The notes: generated by a model not told the origin, from the sequence alone. Positions 33,045-44,707 are shown, counted from the stretch's first letter. The stretch is 64,000 nt of DNA from Certhia americana (GCA_018697195.1 JAGMWU010000050.1:278666-342665); one strand, 5' to 3'. Numbers and translations: made by a program.

Positions 33045-33627
33045 TGTAATAGGTATATACTCAAGATTGTTAATCAAATCTTAACTAACTGTGTACTCCT
33101 TGCCAAGGCTTTGTGGGGGAAGGGAGGGGGAAGCTGCCTGAATCAACAGAGGTACTTTGGGCAAGATAAACATCATGCATCCTGTCTGCAGATATTTTTG
33201 TGTATTTGCACAAGCTAGCAGGGAGTAAGCAAAAGATTAAGAGAGGAGGATGATACCCCCCCCNNNNNNNNNNNNNNNNNNNNNNNNNNNNNNNNNNNNN
33301 NNNNNNNNNNNNNNNNNNNNNNNNNNNNNNNNNNNNNNNNNNNNNNNNNNNNNNNNNNNNNNNCCCCCCCCCCCCCCCCCCCCCCCCCCCCGACCACCAG
33401 AAGACAGGAAGACGACCCTTAACAACACATAAGAAGAGTCACAGATACCGGAAGAAGAAGAGTATAAGAAAGAAAGACTGATCTGGGGGGGGGGTGTGTG
33501 CCTGTTGGTGGAACAAGATATTTCTGGGCCGCCCAGTGCTGTTTTGCTAATTTCCGCTTGCTTAATAAAATAATTTTCTTAATTGGCTTGACTCTGTCGG
33601 ATTTAATTAGACACCTAACTTATAACA
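33045..33627 (+). mobile_element. LTR-U copy 1 (contains an assembly gap)
   Basis: Starts TGTAATAGGTA, ends CTTATAACA, and matches 33722-34135. A 100-base N run (33264-33363) flanked by C-tracts lies inside it, so its true length is unknown. AATAAA-like signal near 33565. Confidence 0.7.
33264..33363. other. Assembly gap, 100 N
   Basis: A run of exactly 100 N bordered by C-runs on both sides (about 10 and 28 C). Probably a placeholder for a C-homopolymer the assembly could not cross. Any open frame through it is meaningless. Confidence 0.95.
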
Positions 33628-33721
33628 CGGCTCAACACAGCAGCAGCCTCTGTGTCTGTCCTCTCTGCCTTCAATTGCTTTAGCAGTGTTATTATTAATT
33701 TCCACGCTTGCTAAGCCCCTT

Positions 33722-34135
33722 TGTAATAGGTACAGTGAAGTTTGTTAATCAAGTCTTAACTAACTGTGTGCTCCTTGTCAAGGGTTTGAGGGATAGGGGG
33801 TTTGATTGAGTTAGCAGAAGCACTTTGAGTAAGATAACCACATACCTCCTGCTCTGTAAACAACAAGTGATTTCAAGACAAAAAGGTCCAAGGGGCAGAA
33901 AAACAACCCCCTAAACGACAGACTGTGCAAACACAGAAGATGTCGAAAATGCCACGTATACACGAAGAAACCAGTATAAAAACGTGAACTGATCTGAGTA
34001 AAAGGCGCACCGTTGGTGGAACAGGAGATTCCCCAGGCCGCCAGCGCTGTTTTGCTTATTGCTGCTTGCTTCGTAAAATAATTTTCTTAATTGTATTGAC
34101 TCTGTCGGAATGAATTAGACAGCTAACTTATAACA
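33722..34135 (+). mobile_element. LTR-U copy 2
   Basis: 414 bp, TGTAATAGGTA..CTTATAACA, direct repeat of copy 1 and separated from it by only 94 bp. No matching target duplications on the outer or inner flanks. The pair interrupts the class II gag remnant, whose coding continues on both sides. Confidence 0.75.
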
Positions 34136-34338
34136 TCTGGGTTTCTTTCGAACCATCGATTTCTGCATCCCAGAAGATTAGTCCCATTTTTTCCCACTCT
34201 AGGGTGTCAAAAACACTCCTGGGGATAATAAAAAATTCTCTTTCCTGACCCCATTTCAAAAGCCTTTTAAAGACCTCAGGGTCCTATTTGATTGCTCTCA
34301 TAGAGAGAATATGTTGTAGGACATTCAGGGTGACCTGT

Positions 34339-34953
34339 TGTCCTGGGGAGATATTGTGAGGTTTGTATCCCCAGTCGTCTGTTCTATTTAGGCTGGATAT
34401 GTTCTTCAAGATTGGCTCGGGGAAGTTTTGTTTTGGTTTTGTTATCAGTGTGCGGATAATAGTCGGAGGGCCACAGACATATAGTGCTGCTTTTGCAGTT
34501 GCTTTTGCATGCTGGCTTTGCTTGCTTGCTCTTGCTTCTGCTTTAGCTCTTTAGTTAGTTTAGCTAGACAGTCCAAGATTCCTCCGGACTGTTTTTCTTT
34601 CCCTCTCTCCTTTCGTGGAATCATTCAAGCCTGTTCTGGACTGGGACCTGGGAAACACCGAGAGTCTACACTCTGTGGCCTGCAGCAGTCTGCCCAGTGC
34701 CAGAGAGACCAACAACAGAGCAACCACTCCCCAGAGAGAGACTTTCTGAATTTGTTATCTCGTAAGAATGGTGATCAAGTATTGTTCATTTTGTGTGTTG
34801 GGGGGTGCTCTGTCTGTTAAATAAACAGGTTCTTTCCACTTCTCTCTGAGGAGTCCTTCCTGAAACGGGTCAGGGGGGGAGGAAAAGTGGGGGTTTGCTC
34901 TCTGAAGGGGCTCCTTTGGGAGTTTCTCCCCAAACTTGAGCTAAACCAGGACA
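34339..34953 (+). repeat. ERV-D 5' LTR
   Basis: 615 bp. AATAAA in 'taaataaacaggttctttcc' near 34820 marks the end of R. About 90% or more identical by eye to the 3' LTR and to the two antisense solo LTRs in ERV-C. Confidence 0.92.
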
Positions 34954-34958
34954 AGAAA

Positions 34959-34976
34959 TGGCGCCCAATCCGTGAG
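34959..34976 (+). other. ERV-D primer-binding site (tRNA-Lys-like)
   Basis: TGGCGCCCAATCCGTGAG, five bases after the LTR end. The first ten bases equal the tRNA-Lys(1,2) site used by spuma- and betaretroviruses; ERVL in mammals usually carries a tRNA-Leu site. Confidence 0.75.
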
Positions 34977-35510
34977 GCTCGAGAGAGTGGAAAAAAATCT
35001 CTTCTGATTGAATTTTGGTTGGCACTACTCTGTGTTAGTATAAAGCATTTAATAGTGATGTTTTTTGAACTGATAATGTCTCTTGGGATGAAAGCTTGCA
35101 TGTATTTCTGGTCCCTAGGTTTTTTTGAGATTCTAATACCTCTGTGGTTCCTAGGTTTATTCGCCTATGCAGAAATAGCTCTAGTACTGTCCCTCATACA
35201 TAGCTTTTACAGCAGAGGAGCAGTGACTAGAATAGCTATCCTCCTGGGTTTGGTGGTAATGATTTGTAGTGAGTTTATAAAGCTGCTGGGGTCTGTTCCA
35301 GGTATGAATGGTTCATGGCTATGGTTATGCACCCAGTTTGTTAGAGGAGGAGGAGCAGGGGATGAGGCTTTTCAGCCTTTGCTTACCTTCTTCTCTGAAT
35401 CTGTCACATTTCTATAGGAGGATGTTCAGTTTCCCCTGAGTGATAAAGACACTATCTTCCTGGTATTTAATCTGGTAAGCTTCTTCTATACAGTCTGCAG
35501 CTTCTCTAAA
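34977..35510 (+). other. ERV-D leader
   Basis: Untranslated leader. A 176-codon frame here (34887-35417) spans the LTR end and primer site and is not a gene. Confidence 0.6.
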
Positions 35511-37046
35511 ATGAGGGCTGAGATTGCTAGAGGGGCTGATGAGACCCCTAACCCAAGAGTAGACCCAGGTGTGAAAAATCCTGAGTGGTGTGGGAAATGG
35601 GAGGGTATGTGCCAAATCCTGAAGGAATTCTCTGACCCTATAATCTGGGACTTTCCACATGAACAAATTCAGAACCCAGACAAGGTGGGGAAATACCTGA
35701 AAGAGAAGTACCATGATGACCCTAAGGAGAAAAAGATCATTGCAGTAAGTTGGGCCCTGACATATGCTTATCGCACACTCCTAGATACTGTAGGGCAGAA
35801 GACAGAGGCAGGGGGGCAGGGAGATAAATCAACAGCTATCTCAGTCATTCAGGCTGCAGCCAACCCCTCAGTTACTAAGCCAGTACCTAAACCTGACAGT
35901 AAGCCTCAACCAATGGCCCTTGCTACTAGCACAGGAAATGGAAAGTGCACAGATAAGACTGATCAACCAGTGGATGATGATGATGATGATGATAGCGGAG
36001 AAGGACCCTCAACACCTCCTGACAGAAAACCAGCAGTCAAAGCAACAGGCACAGGATCAGAAGCCAATATTGAGTCCTTTTCCCTGAAGGACCTTTGTAG
36101 CCTAAGGAAGGATTAAAACCAACGATCTGATGAATCCATAATTAGTTGGTAAGCCCGTCTTTGGGATGCTTCAGGTGAGGCCCCAATTCTGGACGGCACT
36201 GAAGTGAGGCATTTGGGATCACTGTCACATGATCCCATCATCGACCAAGGAATGATGAGGGGGGTTAACCCTCACAGCCTTTGGGCACGGGTCCTCGAAA
36301 GTGTAGCACAAAGATCTCTGTGTGCAGATGATCTTTGTATGTGGCAAAACCAGTGGAAGACCATAGAACAAGGGATCCAATGCCTGAGAGAAATGGCAGT
36401 GCCTGAGATTATCTTCTCAGATGACATAACCACTAGGAATCCAGACTTTGTACCATGTGCATCTGTGATGTGGCAAAAACTTGCCTGACTTGAGCCACAT
36501 GAATATGCTTCTGCTTTAGTCATAATGATGCGAGATGACAGGGATGAGACCATACTTGATATGGCAAAAAAGCTCCGAGCATATGCAGATGCTGTACATG
36601 GCCCAACACATGCCAGAATCGCAGCAGTGGAAACATTTCTGCAGGAATTAGAGGACAAGATAGAGGAGAATCATCAGAAACTCAGGGAGGAGATTAAAGA
36701 GGACCTTCTCCAAATCTTGGCAGTACACATCAGAGGTTCTGGTACCCAACTCAGACGCTCCCCAGATAGAGAGAGAAGGTACACCCCACAAGCTGAGCTG
36801 TGCTTCTTCCTGCGTGACTGTGGAGAGAACATGAGGAGATGGGATGGAAAATCTACTGCTGCTCTGGCACAACGGGTGCGTGAATTGAAGGAAAGCAAAG
36901 CTCAGAGAGGAAGTTCCACCAAAAGGAAATCAGCTCCAGTTGCCCATAGCCGAACTGCCAGGTATGATGATGATGATGCCATGTCCGACCCTCTTGAAGG
37001 AACCTCCAAGACATATGCCCAAGGGAAAAAGGATAACCAAGCTTAG
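35511..37046 (+). pseudogene. gag: ERV-D gag, two in-frame stops
   Basis: ERVL Gag (511 codons to the final TAG 37044-37046), all in one frame from ATG 35511, with TAA at 36114-36116 and TGA at 36486-36488 as the only breaks. The N-terminal part has a KYLKEKYHDD region, then a proline/aspartate linker containing seven consecutive Asp from a GAT repeat (about 35974-35994). The middle is capsid-like (about 36200-36870), with a coiled-coil-like helix (about 36610-36710), and the C-terminus is basic (KSKAQRG..KRKSA). No CCHC knuckle is seen, as is usual for ERVL/spuma-related Gag. Confidence 0.8.
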
Positions 37047-37647
37047 AGGGGCCCTGCCTCTAGCCAGGTAGAGGTTAGGGAAAACCGTGCTTTTTTGGAC
37101 GGTGTGGGTTTGTTGGCCTGGCACATCTGAACCTAAAAAATATAAAGCTTTGGTGGATACTGGTGCACAGTGCACGTTGATCCCATCGAGACATGTGGGG
37201 ACAAAATCTGTTTCCATTGCTGGTGTGACCAGGGGCTCACAAGATTTTACTTTGGTGGAAGCTGATGTGAATCTGACAGGGAAGGAGTGGAAGAAACACT
37301 CTATTGTGACTGGCCCAGGGGCCCCATGTATTTTCGGCATGGACTACCTTCAAAGTGGCTATTTCAAAGACCCAAAAAGACTCGGGTGAGCATTTGGAAT
37401 AGCGACTCTAGTGACCGAAGGCATCCAGCAATTGAACACCTTGCCTGGACTGTCAGAGAATCCATGTACTGTAGAACTTCTGAGGGGGGAAGAGCAGCAG
37501 GTAGAAATTGCCACGTTGATAGTGCACGGCCGACAGTAAAGAACAAGAAGAGATGCTGTGATTCCCATCCATAAGATGATCTGAGAACTGGAGAGACAAA
37601 GGGCAGTCAGCAAAAGCCACTCACCCTTCCACAGCCCAATTTGGCCA
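37047..37647 (+). pseudogene. pro: ERV-D protease
   Basis: Aspartic protease with ALVDTGAQCTLI (about 37147-37180) and the C-terminal IFGMDYL (about 37330). It is in the same frame as the following RT, interrupted by TGA 37387-37389, TAA near 37537 and TGA near 37579. Confidence 0.85.
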
Positions 37648-39340
37648 GTGTGTAAATCTGAAGGAGAAGGGAGATTGACGGTAGACTACCGTGCATTGAA
37701 TGAAGTGACTCCACCACTGAGTGCTGCCATGCCAGACGTATTTGAGCTCCAGTATGAGCTAGAGTCCAAGGCAGCGAAGTGGTACGCCACTATTGACATC
37801 GCTAATGCATTTTTCTCCATTCTTTTAGCAGTAGAATGCAGGCCTCAGTTTCCCTTCACGTGGAGGGGAGTGCAGTACACCTGGAACCGAGTACCCCAGG
37901 GGTGGAAGCACAGTCCTACCATCTGCCATGGACTGAACCAGGCTTCACTGGAAAAGGGTGAGGCTCCAGAACATCTACAGTACATTGATGACATCATTGT
38001 ATGGGGGAACACAGCTGCAGAAGTGTTCGGGAAAGGAGAGAAAATCATCCAAATCCTCCTGGAAGCTGGTTTTGCCACTAAGAAGAGCAAAGTTAAAGGG
38101 CCAGCTCGTGAGATTCAGTTTCTAGGAGTGATGTGGCAAGATGGATGGCGTCAGATTCCCACCGATGTCATCAACAAGATCACAGCGATGTCTCCACCAA
38201 CCAATAAGAAGGATACACAAGCTTTTCTAGGCACCATAGGTTTTTGGAGAATGCATATTCTGGAGTACAGTCAGATCTTGAGCCCTCTTTACCTGGTCAC
38301 CCGCAAGAAGAATGATTTCCATTGGGGCCCTGAGCAGCAACAAGCTTTTGCCCAGATTAAGCAGGAGATCGCTCATGCAGTGGCCCTTGGCCCAGTCAGG
38401 AAGGGACCAGATGTGAAGAACGTGCTCTACTCTGCAGCCAGGAGCCATGGTCTGTCCTGGAGCCTTTGGCAGAAGTTGCCTGGGGAGACTCAAGGCCGAC
38501 CACTTGGATTTTGGAGTCGAAGCTATAGAGGCTCTGAAGCGAACTACACTCCAACAGAGAAAGAAATCTTGGCTGCCTATGAAGGAATCCAAGCTGCCTC
38601 AGAAGTGATTGGGACAGAAACACAACTCCTCCTGGCACCCCGACTACTGGTGCTGGGGTGGATGTTCAAAGGCAAGGTTCCTTCCACCCACTATGCCACC
38701 AGTGCTACATGGAGCAAGTGGATCGCTCTTATCATGCACCGTGCCCGTATTGGTAAACTGAATTGCCCTGGGATTTTAGAAGTAATTAAAAATTGGCCCG
38801 AAGGTGAAACTTTTGATGTCACAGATAAAGAACAAGAACCAGTGACACGTACTGAAGAAGCACCACCATATAACCAACTACGAACAGACATAAAACGCTA
38901 CGCTTTTTTCACTGACGGTTCCTGTCGCATTGTAGGGATGAACCGGAAGTGGAAAGCGGCTGTATGGAGCCCCACACGACAGGTAGCAGAGGCTACTGAA
39001 GGAGAAGGTGGATCAAGCCACCTTGCGGAACTTAAAGCCGTTCAACTGGCCCTGGACATTGCAGAGAGAAGCGGCCAAAGCTCTACCTCTACACCGATTC
39101 ATGGATAGTCGCCAATGTTCTGTAGGGATGGCTGGAGTGGCGGAATAAGGTCAACTGGCAGCGTAGGGGAAAACCAATCTGGGCTGCTGAAGAGCGGAAA
39201 GACATCACTTCCAGGGCAGAGAGGTTGCCTGTGAAAGTTAGTCATGTAGATGCTCATGTCCCCAAGAGTAAGGCTAGTGAAGAGCACCAAAACAATAAGT
39301 ACGTAGGTCATGCTGCAAAGATCGAAGTATCAAAAATAGA
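37648..39340 (+). pseudogene. pol: ERV-D reverse transcriptase and RNase H
   Basis: 486 uninterrupted codons (37648-39108) contain the RT palm with VDYRALNEVTPP, YATIDIANAFF, VPQGWKHSPTICHG and the intact catalytic YIDD box (about 37981), then thumb and connection (FLGTIGFWR), then RNase H from AFFTDGSC (about 38905) with the HLAELKAV helix. At 39105 the frame shifts, and the RNase H end (TDSWIVANVL, DAHVPKS) continues in the next frame. RT residues look intact; the RNase H break is decisive. Confidence 0.92.
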
Positions 39341-39384
39341 CTTAGATTAGGAACACAAGGGACAGTTGTTCCTAGCCTGATGCG

Positions 39385-40187
39385 CCCATGATGCCTCAGG
39401 CCATCAGGGTAGAGATGCCACCTATAAGTGGGCACGAGACCGAGGGGTGGATCTAACCATGGACAGTATTTCTCAGGTTATCCATGACTGTGAGACGTGT
39501 GCTGCCATCAAGCAGGCCAAGCGGATGAAGCTACTCTGGTATGGGGGACGGTGATCCGAATATAAGTATGGGGAGACCTGGCAGATTGATAACGTCACAC
39601 TGCCCCAAACCTGCCAAGGCAAGCGCTACATACTCACAATGGTAGAAGTCACCATGGGATTATTGGAGACCTACCCTGCGTCTCACGCTACTGCCTGGAA
39701 CAACATGCTGGGCCTTGAAAAGCAGGTCCCGTGGAGGCATGATGCCCCTGAGAGGATTGAGTCAGACAATGGGACTCATTTCAAGAACAGCCTTATAAAC
39801 TCCTGGGTGAAGGAACATGGCATTGAGTGGGTGTACCATATCCCCTACCATGCACCAGCTGCAGGCAAGGTGGAGAGGTACAATGGACTGTTAAAAACCC
39901 AGTTGAAAGCCTTGGGTGGGGGATCTTATGAAAATTGGGAGCAGCATTTTGCAAAGGCCACCTGGCTAGTTAACACTCGGCGTTCCACCAATCGAGCAGG
40001 TCCTGCCCAGTCTGTGTCCCTGAATATAATAGATGGAGATAAAGTCCCAGTGGTACATGTCAGAGGTTTTTTAGGAAAGACTGTGTGGGTCAATTCTGCC
40101 TTGAGTGCAGACAAACCTATTTGTGTGGTTGTCTTTGCTCAGGGACTGGGTTGTACTTGGATAATACAGAGAGATGGAACAACATGA
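39385..40187 (+). pseudogene. pol: ERV-D integrase
   Basis: Zinc-binding part (HQGRDATYKW, then CETCAAIKQAK) at about 39395-39520, a TGA near 39552, then WQIDNVTLP with the first catalytic D, ESDNGTHF with the second (39765-39767), and GKVERYNG with the E (39873-39875); 35 residues separate the last two. The long open part is 39639-40187. The C-terminal domain is short and the protein ends GTT-stop. Confidence 0.88.
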
Positions 40188-40496
40188 TGTGTACATCAGG
40201 GAGATCTGATTGTGGGATGAGAATGATATGTAAGTGTCAAAAGTCTGAGCAAGTGAATGACAGAGAAGGAAATGTGTGTTGAAGGTCTGAGCAAGTGAAA
40301 GATGGAGTTTTGAGTGAGTAAAATGAAGTGGGGAATCCTGCAGCTCTGTAATATGAGGCCAGGATGCAGTGAAGGTGTGGGGATGCAATGGGGGCATAAT
40401 GGATTGCCTGCAATTTTTTGAGGGGAACGGATGGAGGTTTTTAATAAAATGCATGATGTTGGTATTATGTTTACGATATGGCGATTAGGGGTGGAA
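40188..40496 (+). other. ERV-D 3' non-coding region and polypurine tract
   Basis: Repeated gagcaagtgaa-type words, no coding frame of note and no env. The stretch just before the LTR (aggggtggaa) is the polypurine tract. Confidence 0.65.
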
Positions 40497-41118
40497 TGTC
40501 CTGGGGTGACATGTTGAGGTTTGTATGCCCAATCGTCTGTTCTGTTTAGGCTAGATACGTTCTTCAGGACTGGCTCGGGGAAGTTTTGTTTTGGTTTTTT
40601 TATCAGCTTGCTGATAATAGTCGGAGGGCCATAGACATATAGTGCTGCTTTTGCGGTGGCTTTTGCTTTTGCATGCTGGCTTTGCTTGCTTGCTCTTGCT
40701 TCTGCTTTAGCTCTTTAGTTAGTTTAGCTAGACAGTCCAAGATTCCTCCGGACTGTTTTTCTTTCCCTCTCTCCTTTCATGGAATCATTCAAGCCTGCTC
40801 TGGACTGGGACCTGGGAAACACCGAGAGTCTGCACTCTGTGGCCTGCAGCAGCCTGCCCAGCGCCAGAGAGACCAACAACAGAGCGACCACTCCCCAAAG
40901 AGAGACTTTCTGAATTTGTTATCTCGTAAGAATGGTGATCCAGTATTGTTCATTTTGTGTGTTGGGGGGTGCTCTGTCTGTTAAATAAACAGGTTTCTTT
41001 CCACTTCTCTTCGAGGAGTCCTTCCCGAAACGGGTTGGGTGGGGAGGAGCCGTGGGAGTTTGCTCTCTGACTGGGCCCCTTTGGGAGTTTCTCCCCAAAC
41101 TTGCCCTAAACCAGGACA
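40497..41118 (+). repeat. ERV-D 3' LTR
   Basis: 622 bp, TGTCCTGG..CCAGGACA. It shares small variants (for example a duplicated gcttttgctttt block) with the solo LTR at 28751 rather than with the 5' LTR. Confidence 0.92.
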
Positions 41119-42601
41119 AACTTAGATACAAAAAACTCTGGCTTTTAGTCAGTTTACTACTTCTAAAATAGTTTCTTCCATTTGCTTATGGATAGGAGTT
41201 TCTCTTGCCATACTATCGACACTTCTCTACAAGGAAATAGTTTTTCTTCTGCCTTCTATGCAACTGCAAACAGCCGCTCGGAACAGGAAAATTCTGTTTT
41301 CAGTGTGAAAGTCCTTCCTATGTCTTGCAGCCATTCTCTCAGCTGCTTTCATAGTTATTTCAATTTATTGGGGTGATATTTTAAGGATGAGCTGTTTTAA
41401 CACCAAGCAAAATTGTCTTTGTCTATTTCTAGGACTTGAAGTTTTCTACTACTATCTCCAGAGTAAAGTTTCTTATTTCTTTATGCTCAAGTTTCTCACT
41501 AGATTCACAACAACATGCATCTGCTTCAACAACTGGTGCCCTAGAGCTCACAACTGTGCTAGAATACTACATCCCCCCAATGCATCTCCATGCATTACAA
41601 GGAATCAAACCCAGTGTAATATATCTTTACCATAGCTTTACAGGATTAAGTCATGCTTAAAACATCTCTTCAATCCCTTCTGTCTAAAATGAACTCTTTC
41701 TTTACTGACCTCAAAATCCCATGTTGTTATCTCTATGTGTTCACCTTTTTTTCCTTTCCCTAATTTAGGAGAGAAATAGTATTTGTAAAGGTATCTATTT
41801 TTAAGCTTTACCACTAACTGAAACAGTTTACAATGTCCTGCAATGCTGAAAGAAAAAAAACTGATCTGGTCTGAGCTCTGTCCCAGGAACATGGCTCGCC
41901 GTGCTTCCCTGCCAGCCACATGGTTCCTGCCGGCACCATGCAAACCAGCTCAATTCTGTTAAGGTTGAAAAACAGGGGAAGAAACTGTCGCCAACACTTT
42001 TACTCTTCTGTCCGTAGTAAAGCTGGCTTAACACAGCTGAGCACACCAAGTTCATTGCCAGCCATGCCGAGGTGTCCGTGTTAGATCACCCCAGCCCCTC
42101 CCATCCTGCCACTTGGCTGCTCCCGGTCTGTAATGGCAGAGGCTGCAGAGCCGCTCCTGGCCCCTGGGCCAATTTTCCTTAAGCTGCCCTCAGTGCTAAT
42201 GCAGTCTTTGTCTGGCACAGTCCGGCAAGCTCTGCTAAGAAAAGGCTTGTCCTCGCTGGCAAAGAGTCCCAGACGTTTGTCAAGATAAAGGTCAGTGAGC
42301 TTTTCAATGAAAGCCCGGCAGCACTTCAGTGAAAAATTCAGCACCTTGCTCACCACCCCTCCATTGACAAAGAAGTTTTGGCAGAGCTCCCCGAGAGCCA
42401 GCTTAGACACAGCCATGCAGGCTGAGCTAAGACTGGCTCCCGGGCCCAACTCGCCTTCACCAAAGCCGGAAATGAACAGAGCTATTCCTGGGCTTTTTTT
42501 GGTCTTAAGATGTGTATTTACAAAAGGTGTATCCACTCTTTTCATTGGCCTAATTAGGCATCAATATTACAAAATTGTCCAATTAGCGCCAACCCAGGAC
42601 A
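41119..42601 (-). repeat. LTR-Q copy 3, truncated
   Basis: Parallel to copy 2 (43244-44707) but lacking about 190 bp at its left edge, where the ERV-D 3' LTR abuts. Shared words include 'ggatgaactgttc' like segments and 'aaatgtgtgttcgcaaagg' like segments near the right end (CCAGGACA at 42601). Frames of 130-154 codons on both strands (42081-42687) lie within it and are not considered genes. Confidence 0.6.
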
Positions 42602-42664
42602 CTGGTGCAGACTGTTTTGGCATCAGGGTACATGAACCCTTCACACAAAACCAAAGAAAGCGGG

Positions 42665-42967
42665 TGATGTTGTATATTATAAAATAAGGGCCTGGTTACC
42701 CTTGTAAAAACATGGCTCAGGCCTGCTACTTTGGCTAAGTGGAAGAGGACTATGGGAAAGTGACTCAGCTGAATTGGAGGTAGAAAAACAAGTTATATAA
42801 CCATCGCATGTTCACATCGTGGTGTATTGTGGTTGGTTGGATTGTTTGTTATGATTTAAAATTATGTAACTGATAAAGGCCTAACTGCTTAAAAAGGCCT
42901 GTTTTTTGCAATAAAACGGCTTTCCTTTGCACCTGCCTGGGGGCTCTGCGTTGCTCTGCTTCATACA
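42665..42967 (+). mobile_element. Solo LTR-V
   Basis: About 300 bp, TGATGTTG or TGTTGTAT to ..TTCATACA, with TATAAAAT near 42678 and AATAAA at about 42911. Size suggests a class II avian LTR. Possible imperfect duplication gcggg/gaggg. Confidence 0.55.
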
Positions 42968-42989
42968 GAGGGTGGTAAAGTCTGACAGT

Positions 42990-43207
42990 TCAATATCTAG
43001 CATTTATTCATCTTTTTTCCTGTGATGTGTGGGCACTCTGTCAATAAACAGTTGGGGTTTTTTCACTTTCATCCACTAGTATTCAGTTCTTATCAGTAGA
43101 AAGGGATTGTTGGAACCGTTTTTTTTAAGAGGAAACACTTATTCCAGAGTCTTTTTCTTCTAAACCTGTCTTTAAACTGAGACAAAATTTGGTGCCCAAA
43201 TTGGTTC
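42990..43207 (+). repeat. ERV-J: second ERVL copy, LTR end and primer site
   Basis: A diverged relative of the ERV-D LTR 3' half (AATAAACAG word near 43044, end CTGAGACA at 43184), followed by TGGTGCCCAAATTGG at 43190, a decayed Lys-type primer site. Its gag continues at 44708 after the LTR-Q insertion. Confidence 0.5.
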
Positions 43208-43243
43208 ACCAATTTGAGATTTCCCAGCCAAAGCACCAATTTA

Positions 43244-44707
43244 TGTAGTGGGTTTATTTTCTGCTGTGAGATAGGATTAAGAGAAGAGCAAAGCAGGCTT
43301 AAACTTTGAAAGGTATAAAGAAAAATTTATTAACAGAACTAAAAGAAGAATAATAATCAGAATAAAACCCTCAGAACATTTCTCCTCCTCCCCCCACACC
43401 TTTTGTCTTTCTTACTGACAACATACAGAAACAACACCCAGAATTCTCAGTCAGCTTTCTACCTCTAGAATAGTCTTTCTTCAGTTCACTTAGGGAGAGG
43501 AGTATCTCTTGTTATACTATGGAGAATTTTCACAAGAAGACAGTTTTCTCGTGAAGCCAATTTCCAAAAATAGCAGCTGCCCAGGAATCTGCATTTGTGA
43601 AGTTCCTCCCATCTTTCACATCCTTCACCACAGCTGTGCTTCTGGGCCATGTCAACTTATGGGGTATTATTTTAAGGATGAACTGTTCAAAATACAAAGG
43701 TTCTCTTCATGTCTCTCTAAAATTGTCTTCATTTCTGGGAAGAGAGGTTCTTCCTTTCTTGGGGCAAAAGGAGTCTTCATCACTCATTTCTCTCTGTTCA
43801 AACTTCTCATGGGATCACAGCCACTTCAATATCAACTTGTTCAGCATGGATGCCTTTGCTCAGGTCTACAATTTGAACATTCATCTCTCCATACCTTTTT
43901 CCATGATTTAAAGGGATATTCAATATATTATAGTTCATCACCATGGCTTACAAGAGAATTTTCAGCCTAAAAATAAGACATCTCATTCACCTCTCATCTG
44001 GGACTTGACTCCTTCTTTACTGACCTTGGTATCTTCATGTTGTTTCTCTACATGTCTTCACTACTCTAATTTCTCTCACTTGGTAGAGGATTGAAGTCTG
44101 CAGGTTTCACCTGTGCACTGAAAGAGTTAATATCTCACCTGAGGCCTGCAGAGGGAAGGGCCGTGACCAGTCCAAGCAGTCACAGTTCAGGCCTTGCTGG
44201 GAGCTGTTGTCCTTCCCTCCCCATGCCTGGGAGTCACTGGGGCCCGGCCCAGCCCCTTCCAGTCCACACAGGCCGTGGCAGAGAAGGTCTGGTCCATCTT
44301 GTAGCTGCTCCTGGGGCCTAGTGGACCCCAGCTCAGCCCGGACTGACAGCAGGGCAGGGTTTATGTTGCCAAGATGTTAGCAGCTTTGGCTGGGGCCCGC
44401 GGCTCCCCCCTCCCCCGCTTGGGTGCACAGGAGGTCTGGCCTGGCCCTGCCAGGCTGCACCAGAGGGGCCAGCCAGCACCCTGTTACCTCTTCCAAGCTG
44501 GAAACCAGAAAAAGACTATTCCTGGGGTTTTTCATCTTAAAATGTGTGTTCGCAAAGGCATATTCACCCCTTTCATTGGTTTATTCATATGTCAATATTC
44601 AAAAATTGGCCACTGATTGGTTCCCTGTCAGGTCCATGGGAAGCTAACAAGGCCCCTAACAGGGAGCCACTCCATACAAAAAAATGAATTAAGGCCAAAC
44701 CAGGACA
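43244..44707 (-). mobile_element. LTR-Q copy 2, long LTR with tRNA-Gly-like primer site
   Basis: 1464 bp; on the - strand it begins TGTCCTGG and ends CACTACA. Just beyond its 3' end, at 43238-43221 (- strand), lies TGGTGCTTTGGCTGGGAA, which resembles a tRNA-Gly primer site (TGGTGCATTGGCC..). So it was a 5' LTR of a - strand provirus whose internal part is lost. The family is present three times in the window, in both orientations. Confidence 0.6.

Larger units (their letters stand above)
32430..34338 (-). pseudogene. gag: ERV-I: class II (betaretrovirus-like) gag remnant
   Basis: On the - strand 34330-34136 encodes a matrix-like segment (FKRLLKWG, then LEWEKMGLIFWD). After the interruption by LTR-U, the frame resumes at 33044 with LTAAFPAFAQELFRG, followed by a proline-rich linker (32978-32667). 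The matrix word pattern resembles betaretroviral matrix proteins. Stops and frame changes are frequent; no other gene of this element is visible. Confidence 0.5.
34339..41118 (+). mobile_element. ERV-D: ERVL (class III) provirus without env
   Basis: LTRs 34339-34953 and 40497-41118 with perfect inverted ends TGTCCTGG/CCAGGACA, a Lys-type primer site, and gag, protease, RT-RNase H and integrase in order. There is no env between integrase and the polypurine tract (aggggtggaa, before 40497). Pol motifs (YIDDIIVWG, WQIDNVTLP) are of the ERVL/spuma-related kind. Flanks do not match (cctgt against aactt) and belong to different repeats, so one side has been rearranged. Confidence 0.92.

Noticed and set aside
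33215..33432. Open frames through the N run (glycine- or proline-rich).
   Set aside because: They are artefacts of translating Ns and homopolymers.
42593..42650. A protease-like DTGAD word right after LTR-Q copy 3.
   Set aside because: Only a few residues match, part of it is LTR sequence, and no protease context follows before the next LTR; judged coincidence.
42081..42687. 154- and 130-codon frames on opposite strands.
   Set aside because: Mutually overlapping, inside LTR-Q copy 3, not kept in copy 2.
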